A stretch of 64,000 bases of DNA, from contig CM034546.1 in assembly GCA_020055645.1 (NCBI GenBank), forward strand, positions 127,865,875-127,929,874, in the 5' to 3' direction. Position 1 is the stretch's first letter, and each line of letters begins with the position of its first letter. Under the pieces are notes generated by a model that searched no databases, had not been told where the DNA came from, and saw only the letters and a program-made list of their open reading frames with translations. The stretch is from Tomocerus qinae (taxonomy: Eukaryota; Arthropoda; Collembola; Entomobryomorpha; Tomoceridae). Below, piece after piece: positions 36,201-47,070 of the stretch. The translations under genes were made by a program, and so were the position numbers.

Positions 36201-38625
36201 CTTGTCGCACTATAGAGCGTTCACTACAAAAGTCATAAAACCTAAACACTAGTTTTCATACCCAAATTTATTTCATAATTCATACCTCTTAAACTAGCTT
36301 TCCCTAACAGCTGTATTGTATCCACATATGTCGAGGACATGTGTGACCTCTATTTAAAAATTTAATACCTTGTCGCACTAGAGAGCGTTCACTACAAAAG
36401 TCATAAAACCTTAACACCAGTTTTCATGCCCAAATTTATTTCATAATCCATATGTCCTATACTAGCTTTCCCTAACAGCTGTATTGTATCCACAAATGTC
36501 AAGGACATGTCTGACCTTAATTTAAAAATAATTTAATACCTTGTCGCACTAGAGAGCGTTCTCTACAAAAGTCATAAAACCTTAACACTAGTTTTCATAC
36601 CCAAATTTATTTCATAATTCATATCTCCTAAACTAGCTTTCCCTAACAGCTGTATTGTATCTACAAATTTCGAGGACATGTGTGAACTCCATTTAAAAAT
36701 TTAATACCTTGTCGCACTAGAGAGCGTTCAATACAAAATACATAAAACCTTAACACCAGTTTTCATGCCCAAATTTATTTCATAATTCATATGTCCTAAA
36801 CTAGCTTTCCCTAACAGCTGTATTGTATCCACTAATGTCGAGGACATGTGTGACCTTTATTTAAAAATTTAATACGTTGTCGCACTAGAGAGCGTTCACT
36901 ACAAAAGTCATAAAACCTTAACACCAGTTTTCATACCCAAATTTATTACATTATTCATATCTCCTAAACTAGCTTTCCCTAACAGCTGTATTGTATCTAC
37001 AAATGTCGACGACATGTGTGACCTTTATTTAAAAATTTAATACCTTGTCGCACTAGAGAGCGTTCACTACAAAAGTCATAAAACCTTTACACCAGTTTTC
37101 ATACCCAAATTTATTACATTATTCATATCTCCTAAACTAGCTTTTCCTAACAGCTGTTTCATATCCACAAAATGTCGAGGACATGTGTGACCTCTATTTA
37201 AAAATTTAATACCTTGACGCACTAGAGAGCGTTCACTACAAAAGTCATAAAACCTTAACACCAGTTTTCATGCCCAAATTTATTTCATAATTCATATGTC
37301 CTAAACTAGCTTTCCCTAACAGCTGTATCATATCCACAAATGTCGAGGACATGTGTGACCTCTATATAAAAATGTAGTGCCTTGTCGCACTAGAGAGCGT
37401 TCCCTACAAAAGTCTGAAAACCTTAACACTGGTTTTCATACCCAAATTTATTTTATAATTCATATCTCTTAAACTAGCTTTCCGTTACAGCTGCTGTGTT
37501 GTATCCACTAATGTCGAGGACATGTCTGACCTTTATTTAAAAATTTAATACCTTGTCGCACTAGAGAGCGTTCTCTACAAAAGTCATAAAACCTTAACAC
37601 TAGTTTTCATACCCAAATTTTATTTTATAATTCACATCTCCTAAACTAGTTTCCCTAACAGCTGTATTGTATCCACAAATGTCGAGGACATGTGTGACCT
37701 CTATCTAAAAATGTAATACCTTGTCGCACTAGAGAGCGTTCACTACAAAAGTCATAAAACCTTAACACCAGTTTTCATACCCAAATTTATTACATAATTC
37801 ATATCTCTTAAACTAGCTTTCCCTAACAGCTGTATTGTATCCACTAATGTCGAGGACATGTGTGACCTTTATTTAAAATTTAATACCTTGTCGCACTAGA
37901 GAGCGTTCTCTACAAAAGTCATAAAACCTTAACACTAGTTTTCATACCCAAATTTATTTCATAATTCACATCTCCTAAAATAGCTTTCCCTAACAGCTGT
38001 ATTGTATCCACAAATGTCGAGGACATGTATGACCTTTATTTAAAAATTTAATACCTTGTCGCACTAGAGAGCGTTCTTTACAAAAGTCATAAAACCTTAA
38101 CACTGCTTTTCATAACCAAATTTATTTCATAATTCATATCTCATAAACTAGCTTTCCCTAACAGCTGTATTGTATCCACAAATGTCGAGGACATGAATGA
38201 CCTTTATTTAAAAATTTAATACCTTGTCGCACTAGAGAGCGTCCTCTACAAAAGTCATAAAACCTTAACACTGGTTTTCATATCATAATTTATTTTATAA
38301 TTCATATCTCTTAATTTAGCTTTCCCTAACAGCTGTATTGTATCCACAAATGTCGAGGACATGTTTGACCTTTATTTAAAAATTTAATACCTTGTCGCAC
38401 TAGAGAGCGTTCTCTACAAAAGTCGTAAAACCTTAACACTGCTTTTCATACCCAAATTTATTTCATAATTCACATCTCCTAAACTAGCTTTCCCTAACAG
38501 CTGTAATGTATCTACAAATGTCGAGGACATGTATGACCTTTATTTAAAAATTTAATACCTTGTCGCACTAGAGAGCGTTCACTACAAAAGTCATAAAACC
38601 TTAACACCAGTTTTCATACCCAAAT
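33240..38625 (-). repeat. Tandem array A, inverted part (about 168-bp units, about 32 copies)
   Basis: Same family as 1-735 in opposite orientation. Plus-strand landmarks are ATGTCGAGGACATGTGTGACC, CTTGTCGCACTAGAGAGCG and CTTTCCCTAACAGCTGTAT. Several near-identical unit subtypes recur in no strict order. The array lies 5-prime of the JmjC exons on the same strand sense and ends abruptly at about 38625 in an AT-rich minisatellite. Open frames of about 61 codons on the minus strand (35410-35225, 37261-37076) run across the 69-nt exon-like core. Confidence 0.95.
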
Positions 38626-39095
38626 TTATTTACTTTTACTTTATTTATTTAGGGTTACTTTATTTAAATTATTTTTATTTTATTTATTTAGCGTTACTTT
38701 GTTTAAATTATTTTTATTTTATTTATTTAGGGTTACTTTATTTAAATTTGGCTTATTTGATTTATTTTGGTTTACTTTATTTAGATTTGTTTTATTTTGT
38801 TTAGATTTGTATACTTTATTCAAGTTTGTGTTTTTGTATTAAGTTTTGAGTTACTTTATTTATTTTTTGGTTACTTAATTTAGTTTAAGGTTAATTTATT
38901 TAAATTTATATTGCTTTATTTATTTTTAGATTATTATATTTAAATTTGGGTTACTTTATTAATTTTTGGGTTAGTTTATTTAATTTAGTGTTACTTTATT
39001 TAATTAAGTGTTACTTTATTTATTTTAGTGTTACTTTATTTAATTTAGTGTTACTTTATTTAATTTAGTGTTACTTTATTTAATTTAGTGCATAA
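38626..39095 (+). repeat. AT-rich minisatellite (about 19-bp units)
   Basis: Repeats of TTACTTTATTTAATTTAGTG and variants with TTTAGGGTTACTTTATTTAA, about 22 copies, most regular near 38985-39085. It directly abuts array A and lies just upstream of the first visible ADA2 exon. Confidence 0.9.
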
Positions 39096-39181
39096 AATGC
39101 ATTAAAAATTGGGAATGGACCAAAAATGGGTATAGACCAAAAAGTGGGTAAAACTTAACTAGAGTTCATATTGCTACGAGA

Positions 39182-40920
39182 TTTTTCCTCCCACCGCCTG
39201 TCACTGGCTGTCTTAGAGACGTTCCCGCCGCTAGGTGGATTCTTGTAAAAGATTTTAGAGATAATGCCTCCAGTACCGGATTTGTAGATCAGCTGTTTCT
39301 TAAATCTATGACTTTGTTCACTCAAACTCCAGAATGTAATCTATTTAAATATTATCATGTAATTTATTTTATGTACCTATAGAATTATTATTTTATTTTT
39401 ATTTTTCTACTCCTAGTGGACTACCGCGACAATAATCAGGCTTGGTACTATTTTGGCGGAACGATTGATACTACTGCCGGTATTGTCACGTACGAGGAGG
39501 CTTTGAAGGCTTACTATTACCAAACTCTGCAAGAGTTTTATGATGATAATGTCATGTATATTGAGAATAGAGGATTATTGGAATATGTAAGTAGGTCAGA
39601 GCAATTTAATCCAATTAGAAATAGAAACGAATAAATTAATTTTTTGAAATAGAATTATAGGCTGGACCAATCTGAATTGACACCTGAAGAGAGCTTAGCA
39701 CTTTACAAAGAAGTAACTGATCAATTTATTGCTGATCATCCCGACTTTTGGGTACAAAATTTTTTTTTATTAATTTAATAATTAATTTGAATTGTAGCTA
39801 CAAAACGTCTGTCATTTTACAGGGTGCTAAATTTATCATTACTCCCATTCGATACTACTCCAACCCAAAAATGGAAGAAATGTAAGACCATAGTTATCAG
39901 ATGATTCATTTAAAATATACATTTAAAAAAATAGTAAATACAGAAAATATTTATTAATTATCTGTATAGGATCGATACTGCAATAAGACTCAAAAATTTA
40001 TTCCCCACATTTTTTGCTGGATTTGATATTGTCGCTCATGAAGATGTGGGGCGACCTAATTTTGAATATATCCAGCAACTTCTAAAAGGAGCAGAAAATG
40101 GTCTGAAATTCTTTTTCCATGCTGGAGAATCGGGTAAAACTTTATTTTAACAAAAATCTACATCAAATCGTGACTTTATTAAATTACATAATAATTTATG
40201 TTAAGATTGGCACGGAACAAGAATAGACGACAACATCCTAGATGCCATTCTTCTGAATACAACTCGCATTGGCCATGGAACTGCCCTTACTGGTCGTCCA
40301 TATCTCATGCAGAAGGCCGTGGAGCGTGGCATTGGAATAGAAGTATCACCCATTTCGGGACAGGTATAGAAAATAGTTATATAATTCACCTTCAATTATG
40401 GAAACTAGGTCAAATATCAAATGTTTTCATCCTTTAGGTTCTTAAACTTGCCAGTGAAGACTCAAGAACCAATCCTATGGTACCATTCCTTAGAAATGGA
40501 TATCCGATTGTAGTCCACAGCGATAACCCTGGAGTATGTAAAATTATAACCATTCTTAAAAAGTCAATCTTGGGTTTAACATGCGTAAGAATCTATTTGG
40601 CATTAAAATGAATTTCAGATGTGGGGAGCGACAGGGTTATCCTATGACTTCTACTATGCATTCATGGGCATGGGGGGTGAAAGAGCCGACCTTCGCTTCT
40701 TGAAACAATTGGCTCTCAATTCCATTTTGTGAGTCTGCATTAATTATCTCTCGATATTATTCATACCATCACCTAGAAAAACTCTCAATAATATTTGTCT
40801 TGTCATAACAGATATAGTGCGATGAGTCCTGCTGAAAAAAGAATCGCTAACCGACGATGGCAGAATCAATACAATATCTTTCTGGAAAAAGTCATTGCTA
40901 CATATTCAAGGAGACCTTAA
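39182..40920 (+). CDS. ADGF/ADA2-type adenosine deaminase, 5-prime part not in window
   Basis: These secreted enzymes deaminate adenosine to inosine. Exons: about 39182-39335 (phase-1 end), 39417-39586, 39653-39751, 39823-39881, 39970-40133, 40206-40363, 40439-40533, 40619-40728, 40812-40920 (TAA). All phases fit. The acceptor of exon 3 is GAAATAG before AATTATAGG, which keeps the frame. Visible motifs: [22 protein letters not shown], the zinc-site His and proton-shuttle Glu in [32 protein letters not shown] for the family's SNQVLKL, and [23 protein letters not shown] with the catalytic Asp. The N-terminal signal peptide, the PRB-like segment and the first metal motif (HxH) of this family are absent between 38626 and 39182, and upstream lies only array A. 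They are either far upstream behind a very long intron or lost. The start of the first exon is approximate. Confidence 0.85.
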
Positions 40921-43475
40921 AAGAAATATTCCTAAAGTAAAATTAACAATAATGGTGAAATTTTACTTTTAAAGGGAGAACAATGAAAATTATTTATTAT
41001 TTTGTAAATATTTTGATTTTTAATTATCGAAATTAATAAATTGTCAATAAACTATTAAAGCAGCATTATATTCGATGTTTTTAATAGTAAAGGTATGCAC
41101 TACTTATATGTCCCATGTGTAGATCTGCCTACATAAAATCTAAAATGTCATTGCATATCATTAAGCAATAAAATGTCTTAGTCTCGATTATTCCTTAAGT
41201 TATGCTGATTACTTGTGCAGTAGAAAATGTCACTTTTGAGAATAATGCTAAGTATTGCTAGGTTTAAGGTACAAGTGTGATATAACTGCACTTGCTGGAG
41301 TTATTATAAGAATGTCCTTCGTGTTCATGGCCGTGTATGTGGTTTATTACTACATGCTGTGAATTCGCTGGACAAAATTTCTCATATCCCGTGACACGCT
41401 TAAGCACATGTTTTGCTTCGTTAAACTTCCAGAATATCCAAAAATCTGGATGAAATATTCAATTTGTATCGTATATATTGTATTAATAAACAGTCTCATC
41501 CTGCATACTATACAGTTGTCACATAAAGGCTGATGAGACAGCAGCTGCACAACATACCGAGCACTTAATAGTTTTTGTTAATTTCGTTGTGATATCCTGT
41601 GCCATTTAGACCTGAGTTATTTCGCTCACTGGTAATTATTGTTTTTAACTGTACTATTCATTAAACTAGTTAGTTATTCGAGTTACTTACCAGTGTCATT
41701 AAAAAGAAATTATAATTACTACTAGATAATATAAGTTATATTTTAATGTCTACATAATATAAATCGTAGTAATAAGTAGCAGCCAACATTTTTCTACTAG
41801 CAACATTGAACATCTCCCACATACCGGTAAGAACTTTGATTATCATCTTTCGTGTAAATAAAAAATGTGGGATTTAAAATAAAAAATCATATGTATGTAG
41901 ACGAATCGATAATTAGGTCAGCTATCAGTCAAATAATATATTCTGTACATGTGGTAATTGGTACCTTTTGTATTAAAAATCAGTTTATATTAAAACATCC
42001 TGGGACAGAGCCTTGGAAACTTTCAAATATATATCAATAGCAGATCATTATTTATTTTTCAGAAGACAATGCGCAGAATATTTGAATTATTACGCAAAAT
42101 AATGCTTTAAAATACATAATACCCTAAAGTCGAAAGATTGCAAAATTGGTCACAAAACGTTCTGCACATATTGTATTGATTTCTAAGTGAAATTAGTTTA
42201 CCGAATTGAACCACACTAACAAGTAATGTTTACGAGGCAATGTGAGAAGTCAGAAGTAGAAAAAATGCAGATTAAGCCAAATTCTCCTACACAAGTCACA
42301 TTTTTCATTGATGCCTAACATGTTTGACAATATTGATAAAAGTTAAAGAAAAATTGATCCAATTTACTAGTAGAATTCATTTTTTGCATTGGTTTTCTGG
42401 TTTTTGGGAGTAGTCTCACAATGCCCATGTAAATGTGCAAATTGACATGGATAAGGATAATGGATAATATTATTTATGCAATGTATAAACTCACAAGTAT
42501 GTATTTCGTACCAGTTTGTTTTAATGCAAACGGCCGTACTAGAAAATACGCATAATTTTATGCTTGTGGGATTAAAGCTGAAGATATTCATCTGCAAGTT
42601 AAATCCCACTCTTACATCATTTCCATACGATGTTTACAGATTTTCGCTTCCAGTTTTTTTGCCTGTCCAGTTTATTCTTGTCTCACGTTGTTATATAATA
42701 CTTTTATTTTCCCATCGCTCGCACCAACCAAATTGAATCCAAGTCTCGCCTTAGCTAAGCAACTATGCTTAGAGTTGCCTCATTAGATATTCACATCGGC
42801 AACTGTAAAATCTGTCTGATGGAAATATCTGTTTGCAAATAGCATATCAAGTATTATGCTGTAGTTGCCTAATGTACCATGTAATGTGATGTACCTATGT
42901 GGGTCCAGGAAGAAGGCGGAAAACAAGTTTCTTTGCCTTGTGATAATATTGCCTTTTTTACTCGTCTAGGGACTAGTCTGACAATCTTTTATGTAACTCG
43001 TTAATACTCTCATCATAAATGCAGAGTCTGGATGAAGTATCTCTACTCTAGTGCGTGAGATTACTAACGAGCTACATAAAAGATTATCGAAGCTTCATTT
43101 ATACACGTGTCAGTACAGAAAAGTGTCCAGTCTCACTTACTATTACCTAAACTATTGTTTGTAATAATATTCCCGATTTTGTGAAGGTAAAATCGAATTT
43201 TTATTTATCCTCTTTATTTTATGGCATTTACTATTATTTGACTGTTTATTTTCTCTATTATTAATGCTTTGTGGTTCTGACATAGGAAACAAATATTTAT
43301 TATTAAGCGGAAATATAGGTTTTTGTATTGAACATAATTATCTATATGTCAGATATATATTTTATTATAGTTATGCGTTTGCCATGCAATGAAGTGTGTG
43401 AATTATTCTATCATTATTTATTTTTAAAACTATTGATTTTCATTATTTGTGCAGGTATATCAGAAATATAAGAAA
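40921..43475. other. Intergenic stretch with duplicated block and fold-back element
   Basis: No gene seen. The part near 41290-41420 (CTACATGCTGTGAATTCGC) resembles 51560-51660, each about 2 kb before a PNPO copy. 42983-43087 is an imperfect inverted repeat with arms of about 30 bp (AATCTTTTATGTAACTCGTTA), resembling a small MITE. A 5-prime UTR exon of PNPO may start after an acceptor (TTTGTGCAG) at 43454. Confidence 0.5.
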
Positions 43476-44497
43476 ATGGCTACAGTAACTGAAATAAATT
43501 TTGAGACAATCGACTTGGTCACAAAGGACCCAATGAAGTTGTTCGACATTTGGCGAAAAGAGGCTCATGACCTTCCTCTAAACTACACACCGGATGCAAT
43601 GTCTGTAGCAACTGTCAAAAAGTACTGAAATAATAATTGCAAATAGCTTTAATGGATTTTGTAAAATGTTTTGTAATAATGATAATTGGTTGAAATGAAA
43701 AGGGACGGAAGTCCATCCGTTAGGGCTCTGCTGCTCCGAGGGGTTGACGAAAAAGGCTATCGCATGTTTTGTGACTACAGATCACCCAAAGGATTAGAAA
43801 TTGTGAGTTTATACAATACAATACAGTAAATATTTTAATTAAATTGGCACGGCATTAATAATACAAATTCGTTCATTGCCAGGCTGGTGATAATCGAGCA
43901 GCAGTTGTTTTCGTTTGGGCTTTTCAAAATCCGAAAGGAGATTTAGGGTGGAGACAGGTAATTGATATTAAAACAGAAAATAAGGCGAAAATTTAAAAAG
44001 TAGGTACTAAAAGTGATTGTGATAGGTGAGAATCGAAGGAGTCGTTGAAAAGTTGACAGTTCAGGAAAATCAAGAGTATTTTGATTCCGAGCCAATTACA
44101 GCTAAACTCCGAGCTAATCTACATCAATCAAGAGTCATTACAGACAATCGTCAATCCATGCGAGATGAAACTAAACGCATTCTCGACTGTTATAACGCAG
44201 ACCCTGACAATTTCAAGATTCCTATGCCGGAAACGTGGGGAGGATATCGAATTGTGCCAAACATGGTTCGTTTTTAAGTAGTAAAATACTTTTTCTTAAC
44301 TAGTGACTCAAATTTTAATGTACAGAACTGATATGTTGTCTATTCAGATGGAATTTTATCAAGGAACAAGAAATGATTTTAATGATCGTATCCGGTTCAA
44401 GAAAATTAATGCTGACGAGCCCAACAATTTTACCGATCCTGAACCTGGAGTGCACATTGCTGAAAATGAATGGGTTTACATGCAATTAGAACCTTAA
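43476..44497 (+). CDS. PNPO: Pyridoxine-5'-phosphate oxidase, copy 1 (intact)
   Basis: PNPO uses FMN to oxidise pyridoxine and pyridoxamine phosphate to pyridoxal phosphate, the last step of vitamin B6 salvage, in the cytosol. Five exons: 43476-43621, 43703-43802, 43883-43957, 44026-44265, 44348-44497, giving 236 residues with TAA. Motifs: DPMKLFDIWRKEAHD near the N terminus, DAMSVATVKKDGSPSVRALLLRG (the FMN-binding segment, in two parts), YRSPKGLE, NRAAVVFVW, VRIEGVVEKL, WGGYRIVP and the C-terminal EFYQGTRNDFNDRIRF with RIRF and the final WVYMQLEP. The length is near the family's usual 230-260. A second copy at 53619-55054 shares every intron position. Confidence 0.93.
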
Positions 44498-44974
44498 AAT
44501 ACGAAAACAATATCGGAATAAACCTTAGGGAGTTGAAAAGTCTGTATACTCAATACTCGATTGTTCATAATATTAATACTATGTTTAAAATCAATTTCAA
44601 AATAAGTTCTTTTAAGTTTAGGAGAGAATGTCCGTGAAGAGGGTCCAGAAAATTTACCACTTTACGAAACATTCATATTTTTGGAATATTTCATGTACAA
44701 TTTGAATTTGTCAATAATAAAAACACTACTTCAAGTTTAGTTTCCAAAATTTACTGATCAATTCTCATAATCCATTGGTGGACAAATTGAAGTTGACAAG
44801 CCCTATTTCCCCGTTTATGCAAATTCAAATGATCATCAAAATACAGACTGCCATTTTCTGCAACTGGCTCAAAATCTGGAGTCTAATGTAGTTCATTTTA
44901 GTAATGGGAAACGTATAATTTTAAATCCGGCTGTTAAATCAATTTGATAATTTGAACCATTCAGGCAACGGATA
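44498..44974. other. Gene-free stretch after PNPO
   Basis: 3-prime flank of PNPO, AT-rich, with AATAAA-like signals at about 44518 and 44716. Nothing else is visible. Confidence 0.4.
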
Positions 44975-46190
44975 TTTAGTTTAGAGTCCGCTAGGGTAGA
45001 CTATCTAAGATCGGGGACAGGGAAATAGTTTAGAGTCCAATGGGTAGACTGGAGGCAATCTGGAACTAGTTTAGAGTCCAATGGATAGACTGGAGACAAT
45101 CTGGTAATAGTTTTAGAGTCCACTGAGTAGACTTAAGAAAACCGGGGAATAGTTTAGAGTCCACTGGATAGACTTAAGAAAACCGGGGAATAGTTTAAGA
45201 GTCCACTGGGTAGACTGAAAATAATCGGGGAATAGTTAAGAGTCCACTGGGTAGACTTAAGAAAATCGGGGAATATTTAGAGTCCACTAAGTAGACTTAA
45301 ATTCGGGAAAATAGTTTAGAGTCCAATGGATAGACTGGAGACAATCGGGGAATAGTTTAGTGTCCACTGGGTAGACTTAGGAAAACCGGGGAATAGTTTA
45401 GAGTCCACTGGATAGACTTAAGAAAACCGGGGAATAGTTTAGAGTCCACTGGGTAGACTGAAAATAATCGGGGAATAGTTTAGAGTCCACTGGATAGACT
45501 TAAGAAAACCGGGAAATAGTTTAGAGTCCACTAAGTAGACTTAAATTCGGGAAAATAGTTTAGAGTCCAATGGATAGACTGGAGACAATCGGGGAATAGT
45601 TTAGTGTCCACTGGGTAGACTTAGGAAAACCTGGGAATAGTTTAGAGTCCACTGGATAGACTTAAGAAAACCCGGGGAATAGTTTAGAGTCCACTGGGTA
45701 GACTGAAAATAATCGGGGAATAGTTTAGAGTCCACTGGGTAGACTTAAGAAAACCGGGGAATAGTTTAGAGTCCACTAAGTAGACTTAAGAAATTCGGGA
45801 AAATAGTTTAGAGTCCAATGGATAGACTGGAGACAATCGGGGAATAGTTTAGCGTCCACTGGGTAGACTTAGGAAAACCTGGGAATAGTTTAGAGTCCAC
45901 TGGATAGACTTAAGAAAACCCGGGGAATAGTTTAGAGTCCACTGGGTAGACTGAAAATAATCGGGGAATAGTTAAGAGTCCACTGGGTAGACTTAAGAAA
46001 ATCGTTAGAGTCCAATGGATAGACTGGAGACAATCGGGGAATAGTTTAGCGTCCACTGGGTAGACTTAGGAAAACCTGGGAATAGTTTAGAGTCCACTGG
46101 ATAGACTTAAGAAAATCGGGGAATAGTTTAGAGTCCACTGGGTAGACTGAAAATAATCGGGGAATAGTTTAGAGTCCAATGTGTAGACTT
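44975..46190 (+). repeat. Minisatellite of about 40-bp units (about 30 copies)
   Basis: Units read GGGAATAGTTTAGAGTCCACT, then GGGTAGACTTAAGAAAACC or a variant with GTAGACTGAAAATAATCG or GATAGACTGGAGACAATCG. Three to five subtypes alternate in a repeating order, so it also has a higher-order structure. It begins within 500 bp of the end of PNPO and ends about 880 bp before the PIWI start codon. Confidence 0.95.
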
Positions 46191-46384
46191 TATTTTAGTC
46201 TTGGCTCCATCCTCCAGAGAGTTCAGCTTAAGACTGATTTCAATGCTTTCAAGTTGGTCCCTTAAATACTCTCCACATTCCTTTGTCTTTGTTATCCCCC
46301 CCAACTCCTCCTGACACTGCCATTTGATGTTCATTCTCAATTTTGAATATATTTGCATAATTTACATTTTAATCCTAAATTTGA

Positions 46385-46645
46385 AAATTATCATTATCCA
46401 TCCTCATTTGAATATTATTCTTATTCATCCTCATTTGAATATTATTCTTATTCATCCTCATTTGAATATTATTCTTGTTCATCCTCATTTGAATATTATT
46501 CTTGTTCATCCTCATTTGAATATTATTCTTGTTCATCCTCATTTGAATATTATTCTTATTCATCCTCATTTGAATAATATCATTCTTATTCATCCCAATT
46601 TGAATATTATTCTTGTTCATCCTCATTTGAATATTTTCATCCTTA
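46385..46645 (+). repeat. Minisatellite of 27-bp units (about 9-10 copies)
   Basis: Units of TCATCCTCATTTGAATATTA plus TTCTTAT or TTCTTGT. Because 27 is a multiple of three, all frames stay open across the block; I regard those frames as by-products. Located about 420 bp upstream of the PIWI start codon. Confidence 0.95.
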
Positions 46646-46895
46646 TTTAAGGCAATTATCCATTTTAATTTGAATATCGTTTATCCTAATTTACATATTT
46701 TTTCTCCTTTGTTCATACTCTTCATTCTTCTTTGTCTCCTATTTGAGTAACATGGAGAGACTGCATGGTACAGGACTATCGTATAATATATCACCTGATT
46801 GTCAACAAGAAAATTCCAGTATTCGGTGCCCGACTCTATTTGTTCTCCATGTCTTATAATGGAAAAGATGTGAGATTCTTTGTTCTGGAAAATCG

Positions 46896-46904
46896 TATAA
46901 AAAG
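46896..46904 (+). promoter_or_regulatory. TATA box of the PIWI gene
   Basis: TATAAAAAG lies 167 bp upstream of the PIWI ATG at 47071, with GC-richer sequence after it. A transcription start about 30 bp further would give a 5-prime leader of about 140 nt without a visible intron. Prediction from sequence only. Confidence 0.55.
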
Positions 46905-47070
46905 GGAGGTTGGTGAGCCTGGAGAGTCACAATTCTGCCGATCTTCAGAGAAAACGGACCTCAAGGAAACTGTCCTGAACCTGCTGCCACTCTCCTTCAC
47001 TCAACTCTGATCTGACCGAAATTCTCTCTTATATTTTGGATTCTGTACCGAAGTTCTCCTCCACTCCAAG

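Noticed and set aside
6440-38625. CRISPR array
   Set aside because: Units are continuous tandem satellites without distinct spacers, in a genome with introns.
1-38625. A virus-derived or Polinton-like giant element, suggested by long inverted ends and cargo such as innexin and VPS4
   Set aside because: No polymerase, integrase, capsid or protease sequence is visible, and the cargo genes have ordinary host introns. Innexin genes in some wasp viruses made me consider it.
46128-46358. Minus-strand frame with MNIKWQCQEELGGITKTKE
   Set aside because: About 50 residues look coding-like, but the frame runs on into the 40-bp minisatellite, has no partner exon and no recognised family. It may be an old gene fragment; not strong enough to list.
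46324-46650. Long periodic frames on both strands over the 27-bp minisatellite
   Set aside because: A unit of 27 bp keeps every frame open; all three frames and both strands look equally protein-like, so there is no reason to call a gene.
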